DNA from: Terfezia claveryi
Taxonomy: Eukaryota > Ascomycota > Pezizomycetes > Pezizales > Pezizaceae
NCBI GenBank assembly: GCA_015179025.1
Contig: WHUX01000001.1
Span: 1-64,000 of the forward strand
Length of the DNA stretch: 64,000 nt
Reading direction: 5' to 3'
Positions 1 to 10,196 of the stretch are shown here, piece by piece. The stretch's first letter is position 1; each line of letters begins with the position of its first letter. Under the pieces are notes generated by a model. It had not been told where the DNA came from and ran no database searches. It was given only the letters and a program-made list of their open reading frames with translations. The position numbers were made by a program, and so were the translations under genes.

Positions 1-780
1 ATGCTACTAAGCTGTTAAAGGAAGCATCGTCCAGATTTAATTATTTGTTATTAGATCTAAGCTTCTATATAACCCACTACTTTTATATAGTTAATACAAT
101 AAAACCCAAGCAGTATTCTTAGTCTCATATAGCTTTATTCTTATCGAGTCTATAATACACCTGAGTTATTACTACATTTATACTTATACTTATTACCATT
201 AACCTCTTTATACCTATAATACTGACTTATATATTCATAGTTACAGCCTGCCTGTAATACATACCTTACTATCTATCAGGCCTGTACATCTTCTACTTAG
301 CTATATGGCTCACAATGGCTTGCACATCATATGGTGTACTTTATAATATTCTTTACACATACTGTATTATCTTGAGAAACTCGCTATTGCAAAAATAGTC
401 ATTAAAGCAAGCAGAGTGGAGGGTTATGCTCAAGAAAGCAAAGGATTGGATATCGACGTATTGAGTAAACAATAATAATCAACTTTATTGAAGGCAGAAG
501 ATATAGATAGTAAACTTAATACCAATCAAGTTCATAATTAAGTTCATATTGAGGTTCACTATGAAGTTTATCTATTTACTTTTATATTTAAGTCTCTTTG
601 TATATTATGTTTAGGGGGTGCCACCAATATGCAAGTAGGTTTTGCAGCCTGTCTCAGTATTTGACACTAATATCCTAGACTACCTACCTGGTACTCAAAA
701 GTCAATCCCTACTATGCCATGAGCAAAACAGTGACCTGGACCTAAGCCTAAATGCTTGGAAAGCCAAGTATATAAGATTC
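1..780. other. AT-rich stretch without a gene
   Basis: No open frame of note on either strand. The sequence is very AT-rich and runs directly into the decayed pogo-type transposase that follows, so it is probably the eroded 5' part or flank of that element. I see no inverted end that would mark its boundary. Confidence 0.5.
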
Positions 781-959
781 GAGGGCCTATTTGAAGAGTA
801 TAATGTAGCTACTCAAGAGACAAAAAGATAGAAGTCCTAATGTTTTTAATACATTATTGACTTCCAAAGGATAATAATCAGGATAAATATTGTTGTCCTA
901 TACAAACTGAAGCTAGTCAATGGTTTAAGATTTCCTAAAGGACAATTACTCAGTGGTAG

Positions 960-2530
960 AAAAATTGAGTACAGATTGTGGGTCAGAAAATTGGCTTTCA
1001 ATGTTAACTAAATGTATCATAGTTATGTCTGTAGCTACAGTTAAAGATTACTCTATTTGAGCATTTTATTATAGAGTGTGAAGCTGGTAGACTAGTATAA
1101 TGAGGCTGGTTTCGAAGACAGGCCAAGTAACTGTTCTCAGAATTATATCCTAATGTACTTAGAATCTTTGTATTTTCACATGCTTAATTTACCAACTTCT
1201 AATGAAGATAGAGTATTAGCTCTAGATCTATAACTCAGAAAGCATCCAAAGTCCCAAAAGAATATTATAAACTTATTTAAGAGTAGCTTTGATTCAACCA
1301 CCAAAACTCTTAGCCTTGTAACTCTCTTAAATGGGATCAGATTGTTACCAATATAGGATGCTACTCTCTAAGTAATATCTTCAATTTAGATGAAATACCA
1401 ATCTTATTCAAATACTTAAATGGACAAACCTTTGATTTTGTTAGAAATAAATCTATCTTTGTTAAGACTCAGTAAAGTGGTTAGGATAAATGACAAGTAA
1501 CACTTATCTTATACTTATTTGTTAATGAAGTATCTCATATTAATTCTAAGCTTATTTTCCATAGATCAAGTAGTCCCAATGCTAAAATCAAAGATCGAGA
1601 GAGCAATCAATATTATAGTAGTATTACAGTGGAATTTAATTAAACAGCTTATAATAATAAAAAGCTCTTTCTACAGTTCATTAAGAAAGAGCTTATTCTA
1701 GTACTTAATCCTACTAAATCTGAATTTACCTCAAGTCTGCTTGTGTTAGATATAGCTGCCTTCCACATGATTGATAATATTCTAGCATATTTGAGAGAGG
1801 CAAAAATTTTGCCTTCTCTTATTCCAGATGGTTGTACCAGTCTAATTCAACCATTTAATATACATTAGCAAGAAAAAAGTGGCATCGGGATGCCAGGTGG
1901 TGTCTCCAGGAGACAGGGTTGTCTCTGGTGTCTTTTGTATCTTTTATGTCTCCTAGGTGTCTCCTGAGTATCTCCCATGTGTCTCCCAGTGTCTCCCAGT
2001 GTCTCCAAGAGACACTAGGAGACATTCTGCCAATCATAGAGATACACCTTGTCTCCAGTGGCAATACTGTCTCTAGAGACACTAGAGACAAACTATTTTC
2101 TTTCCTGATGTAGTTATAAATAAACCATTTAAGGAATATTTATATGATTTTACTGATCAGTATATTGAAAAACAAGTAAAAAACCAACCTTCCTTAATTA
2201 CCAAGGGATAGGCGTTAAGTGACAAGTAGATTATGACAACGCATATTGTTGGAGATGCGTAGGCCCAATTTTGCAAGGACAAGAAGGATATAATTTGTAA
2301 GTCATTCCGGGATATCAGAATTACTCTGCCAATCGATAGAAGCCAAGATCACCAGCTCCAGATCAAGAGCATTCTAGCTTCAAATTTTGTTATTAGTGAT
2401 GGAAATTTGTCTAGTCCAGTACCTACTAATCCAGCATTGGATATTAAGCTTGAAACTTTCTACCGCTCCATTCCAGCTGGTGGGGATGATTCTGATACAT
2501 TTGAATACACCTGAGTCATTGAAGATTATG
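960..2530 (+). pseudogene. Decayed pogo/Fot1-type DDE transposase, split by an insert
   Basis: Reading through many stops, the plus strand encodes the core of a DDE_1 transposase of the pogo/Fot1 group. The first catalytic Asp sits in NLDEIPILF (about 1393), followed by SITVEFN near 1615 and the second Asp in LVLDIAAFH (about 1742). LIPDGCTSLIQPF (about 1820) leads toward the third Asp, which resumes as DVVINKPFKEYLYDFTDQY from about 2107. The C-terminal part continues to about 2530 (KSFRDIRITLPID near 2300). Many CAG/CAA codons read as TAG/TAA and the DNA is AT-rich, consistent with RIP-like decay. The frame is broken at the third Asp by a GTCTC-rich insert annotated separately. Terminal inverted repeats were not found. 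It is a different lineage from the fresher pogo element at 33.7 kb, and the catalytic core alone identifies it. Confidence 0.85.
1862..2106. repeat. GTCTC/GAGAC-rich insert inside the transposase relic
   Basis: About 245 bp inserted exactly where the transposase should read QPF-DVVINKPF. It is packed with GTCTC and its complement GAGAC (over a dozen occurrences), including the perfect 12 bp palindrome GTCTCTAGAGAC near 2070 and the near-palindrome GTCTCCAGGAGAC near 1906. GTGTCTCCCA occurs twice in tandem. The outer edges (AGCAAGAAAA on the left, TTTTCTTTCCT on the right) are weakly inverted, as in a MITE. The apparent short ORFs on both strands are by-products of the repeat. No target-site duplication was seen. 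Confidence 0.6.
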
Positions 2531-2984
2531 TATATAGTATTAGCTCCTTTACAGCTCCTCCCTAGATAGATAGGATTCATACTCTTTCATCATTTTGATA
2601 CTGCAGTATAGGTTCACTGCATAATGTAGAAGTAGAATGTGCATTACCGTGCTCAGTTATTCTGATACCTATTTTCACACTAGCGAGTTTCTCAAGATAA
2701 TATGGTATGGTGTGCTTCATACCAGCTTGCAACGGACATGTGCTTCTCCTTCTCCTTCTCCTTTAGATGTGCATTCATTCATGTATATATATCTTGCTCG
2801 TTTCCTGCTTGTTAGAGATAATAACAACACATTACTTACTGCATCTTCTTTATACTCATCTCTCTTTAGTGACTACTTTGCTCTTTTCATATCATCCTTC
2901 ATTAGACACTTAGAGATCTCTGCTGCCTATTCTCCTATTTCTTCTTAAAGGTTTTGAGCCTTCTAGTACTTTGAGCCTTCATGA
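2531..2984 (+). other. Spacer before the copia relic, possibly LTR or leader
   Basis: No gene. The stretch lies directly upstream of the gag relic and includes a CTT-rich run near 2745 (TCTCCTTCTCC). It sits where a long terminal repeat and primer-binding site would be, but no second copy occurs downstream of the gag, so LTR identity cannot be shown from this window. Confidence 0.3.
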
Positions 2985-4100
2985 ATGAGTACAAAAAAAA
3001 AAAAAAACATGTCTTCTGAATCAGGACCTTTGAGGCAACTACGAACTAGATCCAGAGTTTATGATGAAGAAATCCTCGACACTGTTGTTGTGTTCAACCC
3101 ACTACCAAACCTACCACCACAACCACCTCTACTGCAGGCCCCTCTAGCTCCTGCGGATCAAGTATCTCAAGCTCCCCCTCCTCAAGCTCAAACAGCCTTA
3201 GTGCTAGCACAGCAAGCAGCAGCAGTACCCCTTCCCGCACATCGGGACTTTGCTCATCTATCAAGATAGAAAAGCTAGCAATTCTTGAAGGATCAAAGAA
3301 TTATGATGTTTGGTTACAACAAATAATTATGATCTTTGATGCCCTTGAGGCAATGCAAGTAGTTATCAATGGTTATATTCCTCCAATCACAGCAACGGCT
3401 GCGGAAATAACACACTACAAGCGTATAGAGATAGAGTCTCTTCTGCTCCTCATTCAAGTTGTTTCATAGAGAATCATGCTGCAAATCGCTAGACATAGGT
3501 CTGCAAATAAGATCTGGCAATATCTTCGGAAAACATACTACAAAGATACCCCGTTGTCCTTTATACATGAGATTCATGCCTTTAATTCGCTTGCTTCTAT
3601 ACTTGATACCTCGCAATCAATTTCTCAGTTCATTGATACTTTTGAGATTCAATGGATGCGTCTGCACCAATTGACCTCAAATGCACGTCCTAGCAGCTTC
3701 AAAGCCATGTATAGGACTTTGCTCGATCTTGAAGAAGCTAAGTGGGAATACCTCCTTACATCCTTAGTTACTCTCTACCCTAATATGGTGGATAATCTTA
3801 CAACTAAGGAAAATCTTTCATATGAAGATCTCCATCAGCAAAAAATTTCTTACGTTGCAATACCTCACTTGGCGTTGCAACGCAAATTTGTCTTGTGTGC
3901 ATTGCTTGCGTTGCCAATACTCAGCTGTACAGATCCTCCTTGTATACATTACCAACTACATTGCCCATGCATTCTCCATATTTTCTTATAAGCTGGCTCG
4001 ATATCGTTGCCAATCCATGTCCTCCCAATCTGTTCCTAACAACTTCACTCTACATATGATTGCACTCTGCGAGCTACACACAATCTCACTTTGAGAGTCC
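2985..4100 (+). pseudogene. Ty1/copia-type gag relic
   Basis: A first frame from 2985 encodes a basic, then Pro/Ala/Gln-rich N-terminus. A shifted frame follows with LAILEGSKNYDVWLQQI (about 3280) and later IWQYLRKTY, SISQFIDTFEIQWMRLHQL and ENLSYEDLHQQK. This is the gag/UBN2-type region of Ty1/copia retrotransposons: a tryptophan-containing header, then helices ahead of a zinc knuckle. A CVHC-x-RC remnant near 3895 stands where the knuckle belongs. At least two frameshifts and a stop (about 3467) break it. No integrase or reverse transcriptase follows; the copy ends in short repeats, so it is truncated. A possible protease remnant (LLDSGG) lies near 4387. Confidence 0.7.
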
Positions 4101-4419
4101 AATAGGTATCTGTCATCCACATATTAAGTCTTCTTGACCCTTCAGCTGCGCACTACCTACTAATACTACTATCTACCAGACTCCCTACAATTCTATCAGA
4201 CTACTACAATCCTATCGGACTACTACAATCCAGTCTATTACCGACAGAATCTAGTCTATTACCGACACAATCCTGTCTATGTTCATGTTTACCGTATACA
4301 GCTATTTCCTCCACCGTCCTAGGTGGTGCAAATGCCTGGAGGAGCTCAGACCCGACGCCACAGGGATTACCAGCTATGAGCTGATTATTAGATAGCGGAG
4401 GCTGGTCAGCAGATAGTGG

Positions 4420-4490
4420 AAACTGGTTCTGAGACTGCAGGAACTGGTTCTGAGATTGCAGGAACTGGTTCTGAGACCACAGGAACTGAA
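4420..4490 (+). repeat. Three tandem 21 bp repeats
   Basis: The unit GAACTGGTTCTGAGAYTGCAG occurs three times with few changes. It lies at the broken end of the copia relic, just before a GC-rich stretch (about 4507-4530), and marks a point of replication slippage or junk joining. Confidence 0.7.
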
Positions 4491-4639
4491 TTGGACATTA
4501 GAGGGCTCGCGACAAAGGGGGCGCGCGGTACTCTACTTCAAAAGTGTGGCCACCAGGGACTTAGAGATTTTTTCCTCTTATTCCTTCCGATACTACCCAC
4601 AGCGTACGCATCGATTTCTATGCTTATTTACACTATTAT

Positions 4640-5435
4640 ATGGAGGTTGTTTGCTCGCTCATTTACTCGCTCATTTGCTTGCTCCTTTGCTCGCTCACTT
4701 GCTCGCTTACTTGCTCGCTGACTTACTCACTTAATTCTTTGCTGACTTGCTCACTCAATTCTAGGCTGTTTTGCTCGCTCACTTGCTCACTGACTTGCTT
4801 GCTCATTTCTAGGGTCATTTGCTTGCTCATTTGCTTGCTCATTTCTAGGGTCATTTGCTCGGTCATTTGCTCGCTCATTTCTAAGGTCATTTGCGCGCTC
4901 ATTTCTAGGGTCATTTGCTCGCTCACTTGCTCACTCATTTCTAGGGTCATTTGCTCGCTCACTTGCTCGCACATTTCTAGGGTCATTTACTCGCTCACTT
5001 GCTCGCTGACTTGCTCGCTCATTTCTAGGGTCATTTGCTCACTCATATGCTCGCACATTTCTAGAGTCATTTCCTCACTTACTTGCTCGCTGACTTGCTC
5101 ACTCATTTCTAGGGTCATTTGCTCGCTCACTTGCTCGCTGACTTGCTCGCTCATTTGCTCACTCATTTGCTCACTGACTTGCTTAGTCAATTCTAGGCTG
5201 ATTTGCTCACTCATTTGCTCGCTGACTTGCTCGGTCAATTCTAGGCTGATTTGCTCGCTCAATTCTAGGCTGATTTGCTCGCTCATTTGCTTGCTCATTT
5301 ACTTGCTCATTTACTCACTCATTTGCTCACTGACTTGCTTGCTCATTTGCTCACTCATTTGCTCGCTCATTTGCTTGCTTATTTGCTCACTCATTTGCTC
5401 GCTCATTTGCTCGCTCATTTGCTCACTCATTTGTA
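4640..5435. repeat. 800 bp minisatellite of a 12-mer (TTGCTCGCTCAC type)
   Basis: A long array built from the 12-mer TTGCTCGCTCAC/T and the related ATTTCTAGGGTC, combined into higher-order units of about 36-48 bp. The period is a multiple of three and the unit has no stop in several frames, so long artificial ORFs appear on both strands (SLICSLTC-type on plus, MSEQVSEQ-type on minus). I regard neither as a gene: the repeat has no preferred frame, and there is no start context or flanking exon. Confidence 0.9.
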
Positions 5436-5502
5436 GCGTGCGCACCGAGGCGAGTTTTCCCCGCGCCGACTCGCCTCGCCTCGGGCCGATGCGCACACTA
5501 AA
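5434..5502. repeat. GC-rich inverted repeat at the end of the minisatellite
   Basis: About 70 bp with inverted ends: the left reads TAGCGTGCGCACCGAGGCGAG, and the reverse complement of the right end reads TAGTGTGCGCATCGGCCCGAGG. The GC-rich TAG-starting end resembles the hAT-type MITE at 49.6 kb in style but not in sequence. No 8 bp target duplication is seen. It may be a tiny deletion derivative or a solo end. Confidence 0.4.
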
Positions 5503-5774
5503 CGTACAGACTTCAAAAAAAGAAAAAAAATGTCAAGGGCTCGCCTGAGCGCTGCCTGCCTGTTGGGCGTCGTGGGACTCGATCTCAAAATGGTAACCAG
5601 ACTAAAAATGGTGTGGTAGGGAGAATACCAAGATAGGACTAGCTTAATGACAAAAAGGGTAGACTGGGAGATACCGGAAAAGGTATGGGCCAAAAAAGGA
5701 CTACCTGTGTGATTTCTCAAAAAGGCAACCCTCCAATGATACCGAAAGAAGAAGTCAAAAATTCTAAATACCCA

Positions 5775-5892
5775 ATGCGTGGGAGACTTTCCCACGTGGT
5801 CACCCACTGCAGTACTAGCCTGGCGATCTGAAGCTTAGAAATGGCAGAGCGGACGGGATGCCTCGTTTTCTTCAGTCTATGGTCGTAGATGT
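5775..5892 (-). rRNA. 5S rRNA-like gene, copy 1 (possibly a pseudogene)
   Basis: On the minus strand the sequence starts ACATCTACGACCATAG and continues with GCATCCCGTCCGCTCTGCC, AGATCGCC, AGTACTGCAGTGGGTGACC and ACGTGGGA. These are the successive landmarks of a fungal 5S rRNA, including the internal polymerase III control region. A T-run follows the 3' end near 5757. Dispersed single 5S genes are normal in Pezizomycotina. The 3' end does not pair well with the 5' end (helix I is weak), so it may be a decayed copy. A related but more damaged copy lies at 17.1 kb. Confidence 0.65.
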
Positions 5893-6999
5893 CAAATGAT
5901 GATGCACTGTCGATTTTATGTCACCTGTTCACTGTCAAATTAGCTTACTTGGTTTTGTATCAGACCCAGTGAATACATACTGACTGTGAAACAATGGCCT
6001 CTTCTTCACAAATTTTCGGTTGTCCAACAGCATCAGGCATGGTCGGAGCTTTACCGGTTACACCTCAGGGTAGCGCCCGCGCATATTGAAGGATTACTCC
6101 CCTTTTCTCTTCAAGCTGAACCTACAGCCAATATCAGGGACCTACAAGATGTTCTACAGCGTGAGGAGAAAAGTATTGAGACTCTAGAAATTCACAGCAG
6201 GCGTCTGCATGTTCAGCCCAGGATCACTGACTTTCTGGTGCCTCCTCTCCTTGACATTCCCGCCTCCACACCTACTACTCTCGTTTGGATATTTCTTGTT
6301 ATATGATATGCTCTTGGATTCATAAGCCTATTCCACAACATTTCCTAGCGCTAGTTAACTTCATTTTATAGTTACCTATTTTCTCTTGCTATAAGCATAT
6401 ATAGGTTACAAGCATACTTCTCCCGGTCCGAACGATATGCTTGTATCGAGAGTCCTCTGTAGTTCAGCTATCTCACCTTGTTTCAATCAACCTGGGCATC
6501 TCCCCGCCACTTCTCAATCCCATACCATTGCCAATTTTCTTAAACTTATAGACCCCTTCTCCGTACCTCCTCTTGAACCTTATCTACCTTCTACTTTCTT
6601 CTCTTCATTCATACTTCTCTACTTGGAGCTTCTTGCAATTCCCTCTCCAGTTGATCTTCTCGTTTCCTTCCTCCCCAGCTGATCTTCTCGTTTCCTTCCT
6701 TCCTCAGTTGTCCTGCCTTGCTCATAATAGCTGTTAGGACCGAGGTATGTCTCGTCGAAGCCGTTCCAGGTCCTACCATCTTTAATACATTTTCCCCTTC
6801 CATCATCCTTCCAAAGACCATCCAACCTGTTGGGTCTCTCATTAGTCTTCCCATCAGTCTTGCTTGAGTCCCATCCATTACTATTTTTGTTAATTCAACT
6901 CCAGCGATCTAGCTCAACAGCTCTCTCCCTGACCCATGAGTCGTATTCTGAAACTTTTTAAGTCCTTGATATTGATGTTTCTCAAATTCTTCCTCTAAG
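5893..6999. other. Intergenic, no supportable gene
   Basis: Only short frames without recognisable domains. 6600-6900 is a pyrimidine-rich tract on plus (GA-rich on minus) that gives spurious overlapping frames. It may be the eroded 3' part of the minus-strand LINE that follows. Confidence 0.4.
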
Positions 7000-7514
7000 T
7001 CTCTTGCCCTCTCCATCCCACGCTGTTGATCGCTTCATCCACTCTGACCAGCTAGCCTTTCATATCCAGTCCCGCATGAGTTCTGTCCCAAATAATGTTG
7101 ACGTCGAGATCGTGCACATATGAGGGTAATTCATTGTCAAAGGGGGCCAGCAACCGTACTGCTTCCTCCATTTTGCGTATTATTGGTGCCAGCCAGATCA
7201 AGAAAATTACCGGTGACAGTGGTTATCCCTGCGGTGCTTTGAGGTTGGTTCCTCCTTTCCCCTCACTTTTCCGCTCGAATATCAGCAAAAAAATTTTTGC
7301 GTCTGCTACGTTACAACCATTACTAGGTCAGTACTGTTCCGACCAGCCCGATAGTAGGTATAATGACCCCACCTGACGCAACTACCACTGCGCTCAGTTT
7401 TCCATCTATAATATTCCGAATAAATGATGTGAACCGAGGCCTCTTGATTCGTAATTTTGTGACAGGTATGTGCAACCCTTTGATGGGGGTTTTTGCATTG
7501 GTTTGTCTCGGCAT
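7000..7514 (-). pseudogene. LINE reverse-transcriptase relic
   Basis: On the minus strand a frame with RFTSFIRNIIDGKLSAVV leads, after a frameshift, into APQG-stop-PLSPVIFLIWLAP and then LPSYVHDLDV. These are the PQGSPLSP and YxDD-region motifs of non-LTR reverse transcriptases. The YVDD Asp pair is altered (YVHD) and stops interrupt the frame, so it is inactive. No endonuclease or RNase H part follows in order, so this is an isolated fragment. Other LINE pieces in the window (13, 21, 49 and 54 kb) carry the RNase H or C-terminal parts. Confidence 0.75.
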
Positions 7515-8135
7515 ATCCTACGTGGCTAGTGAAAGTTGATTATCATGCGAAGACGTCACCCCCTCCCGCCCACGTGGTGAGCGTAAAGCCAAATCGTATG
7601 ATCAGCGTTATTTGCCATGTATTTTGGTAAATGGTCTTTAATACATACATGTAAGTAAACATCAGAGCTATATTCAAACTAACCAGTACAGCATTTGCAC
7701 CAATACAGCACTTAGTACGCAAAACGTGTGGGGTAATTTAATCCTTTGCACAAACGAGTTTAACGTGCGTTACATCAGATTAACCATTAAGAGTACATAC
7801 ATAGTAGGTCGTCCACTAGCCAATCCAGATTGCATACTCCGTATGCAGCGCCATATCAGTTGAGACGAGGCAGCTCGTCATCAACGTGTCATGATCAGCG
7901 CTCGGCAAGAAACCGGACGGGGCTATCCATCTGTCTATTTAAGAGCAGTTAAACTTGTTCTCCGTACTCCTCAACCTCTGCTCTAGCAAGCAGACTGATA
8001 TTCAAAACTCTGACCCTACAACAGCACTCAATCATCAATAGCTAAACACATCCCTCGTACGCAAAAGAACTGTCGGTTGCCCTTTGCTACCCTTGCTGAC
8101 CAATAAACTCGCAACAGCATACTCCGTTCCACACA
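7515..8135 (+). promoter_or_regulatory. Upstream region of the ankyrin gene
   Basis: No gene. TATTTAAG at 7936-7943, about 190 bp before the ATG, is the best TATA-like element. It is followed by a C/T- and CAA-rich leader (CTCCTCAACCTCTGCTC) typical of fungal 5' UTRs. The start sits in CACACAATGTC, close to the usual fungal context. Confidence 0.4.
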
Positions 8136-9046
8136 ATGTCACAGAACTACGGCAATGCGCTTGTAGCAGCAGCCCAGACCGGGGATGTCCAATCCATCAA
8201 AACCCTGCTCGAGAAAGGTGCTTTGGTCGAAGACAAGAGTAGCAGGCTCACTCCCCTCATGGCAGCCGTCATGGCTGGCAAGATGGAGGTGGTTGATTTC
8301 CTGCTTTCCGCGGGGGCTGACATCAACGCACGCGACGATGACAGCCGCACCATCATCAAGCTAGCCCTTGATAATGGCCAGCGAGCGATTGCCGAGGCTC
8401 TGGTCAAGCGCTTCGGTGATAAGCTTATCGTCACGGACCCTCGCCTGCCGGAGGGAGCGGAGTGGTTGCGTCGCGAATTCCGTTCGATGTCCGACAACGT
8501 CAAGGATCCGGCAAGCAAGCCTGACCCAGCCGTGTTGGGGCGTATCCTGACTGGGAATCTCGGACCAACGGAGAATCGAAGCGTATCTGACGTATACTGG
8601 GAGCATATACTGCTGCGTTATGTCGGGGACATTCCTTTGGATATCGAACGGAATTACTCTCAAAATCTCGTGCTCTCCCTCGTCGGGACGTTCGAGCGAA
8701 TTCTTAAAGGTCACGAAGGTACGATGCTTCTCTCATCAATATCAACATATTCGACCGTATTACTAACGGACAGACAGGTATCAAGGAATCGGCAAGGCTG
8801 TTGAATAGTAGGTTGCCAACGACCAAGTACGACATCGTTGGAACCGTGGTGGATAAAACGGGCAGCTGGGTGACGGAGCGCTGGGGCTATCATGATGTTA
8901 AGAACAAGCTGCAGGTTGTCGACGGCATTGACTCGTTCCTGATCGAGGGTGGAAAAATCACTGTGAAGATGATAAACTATACCGTCCAAAAGCACGCGGA
9001 CTCTCGTGAGGAGTACATGAAGAAGATTGGGCTTAAAAAGGACTGA
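8136..9046 (+). CDS. Ankyrin-repeat protein with C-terminal NTF2/SnoaL-like domain
   Basis: Two exons, 8136-8718 and 8778-9046, give 283 residues. The 59 bp intron has GTACGA...ACAG ends and a perfect TACTAAC branch site at 8761. Residues about 5-105 form three ankyrin repeats (ALVAAAQTGDVQSIKTLLEK, TPLMAAVMAGKMEVVDFLLS, a third with NARDDDSRTI). Residues about 140-275 match the pattern of the NTF2-like/SnoaL fold: a helical start (VSDVYWEHILLRYVGDI), then WVTERWGYHD and DGIDSFLIEGGKI, the usual 'x-W ... DGxDxFxxxxGKI' strands. Such domains bind small ligands or act as dimer modules; no catalytic residue can be assigned. The gene is intact and probably cytosolic (no signal peptide, no membrane segment). 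The ankyrin/NTF2-like fusion is inferred from pattern, not from a search. Ankyrin fragments lie 3 kb downstream. Confidence 0.85.
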
Positions 9047-10196
9047 AGAGATAGAATCTCAACAATATTGCTGTTTATTATGCGGAATGAATTCTGATAC
9101 CAATTTCAATTACAATGATTAAATTTGCCATTGCTATTGTGAAATCGTACATCTTTTTTTACTTACCCTAAATACGAGTAATGATTTACCAACTAGTACA
9201 TACATATCAATGATACCAGAAAACCTTGATTTCAGGGTTAGCAACATCAAGTAGTCATCCACCGGGATTCCGGGTGTCCAACGATAGGACCGCATATGAG
9301 TAGGTAATGAGTATTTAAAAAAAAAAACATTACATTAAGTATTCAGGGAGCGGTACCCCGTTCTCCGAAGGTGGAGACAATTTCTAGCTGTAGGAACGCG
9401 AATACCTACAGTAGAGCAAGATTTCCGACTTTACGATATAAGTGTGGCTACCAAGGTACATGGACAATATTGCCACGCAACTTTACGCATTGTGCCGACC
9501 GGAAGCCAGCATTGTCCAGAAATTTTAAAGTAGCTCCGTAAAGTCCAAGTGCTAGTCGGCACAGATAGATGACCTGTATGCACAGGAACTTTAATGGCAG
9601 GGATTTTCTTGACACGTAGTACTGGTAGTAATTGAGCCCGTATCGTATGCAAGCTGTGCAGGTACTCTGGCACCCTTTTCATAATCAGCTATCATAACAA
9701 TCGGAGAGAGGGAGGGATGTTCTGTCTAGCCTATCTCAACTTGACCAGCTCATAACCCATTGCGGGATGATATGGGTAGTTCCACAAACTGACTATCATA
9801 TGGGAGGAGATCATCATCGAGTTGGCCCCATGCGTCGATTCAATAGGATTGTCTTCTTTAGTTTCTGGAACAGGTTGAAGGGCCTTGTGTTGTTCTTGTG
9901 TAAATTCTCAAGGAGCTTTTGACTTAGGAACGGTCGACTTCTTGAAATCCATTCTCACATTAATTATCAGAATCCGGAGAGTCTGAATCGGAGCCCATGT
10001 CACCGCTTGCATCTGTAGTATCACTTACTGCGTAACGATCGATAACCACGTGACGATCGACACGGGCACCCCTGCCACATGCAGTAACATTCCAATGTCT
10101 CTATCAATGGATACAATATCAATGCAGTAAGAACAATGAATATAGGCTAAAAACACTTGAAAAACCCAAATTTTTCATCTCCAGCCCACTCCGATA
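9047..10196 (+). other. Intergenic, with a LINE-type 3' tail near 9255
   Basis: At 9256-9330 the plus strand shows TCCACCGGGATTCCGGGTG, then a stretch ending GTATTTAAAAAAAAAAA. The same motif order (TCCACC-GGG-TTCC-GGGTG and a poly(A) after GTATT) ends the LINE at 20.6 kb, so this is a solo LINE 3' end. The rest has no recognisable gene; a minus-strand frame at 9431-9682 has no domain. Confidence 0.5.

Noticed and set aside
1906..2090. GTCTC-type repeats as a CRISPR-like array
   Set aside because: Repeats are 5-10 bp, irregularly spaced and inverted with respect to each other, and the genome is fungal.
4640..5548. 302-codon plus-strand ORF and matching long minus-strand ORFs in the minisatellite
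   Set aside because: The repeat is frame-neutral and open on both strands, with no start context, no flanking exon and no domain; it is a by-product of the 12 bp period.
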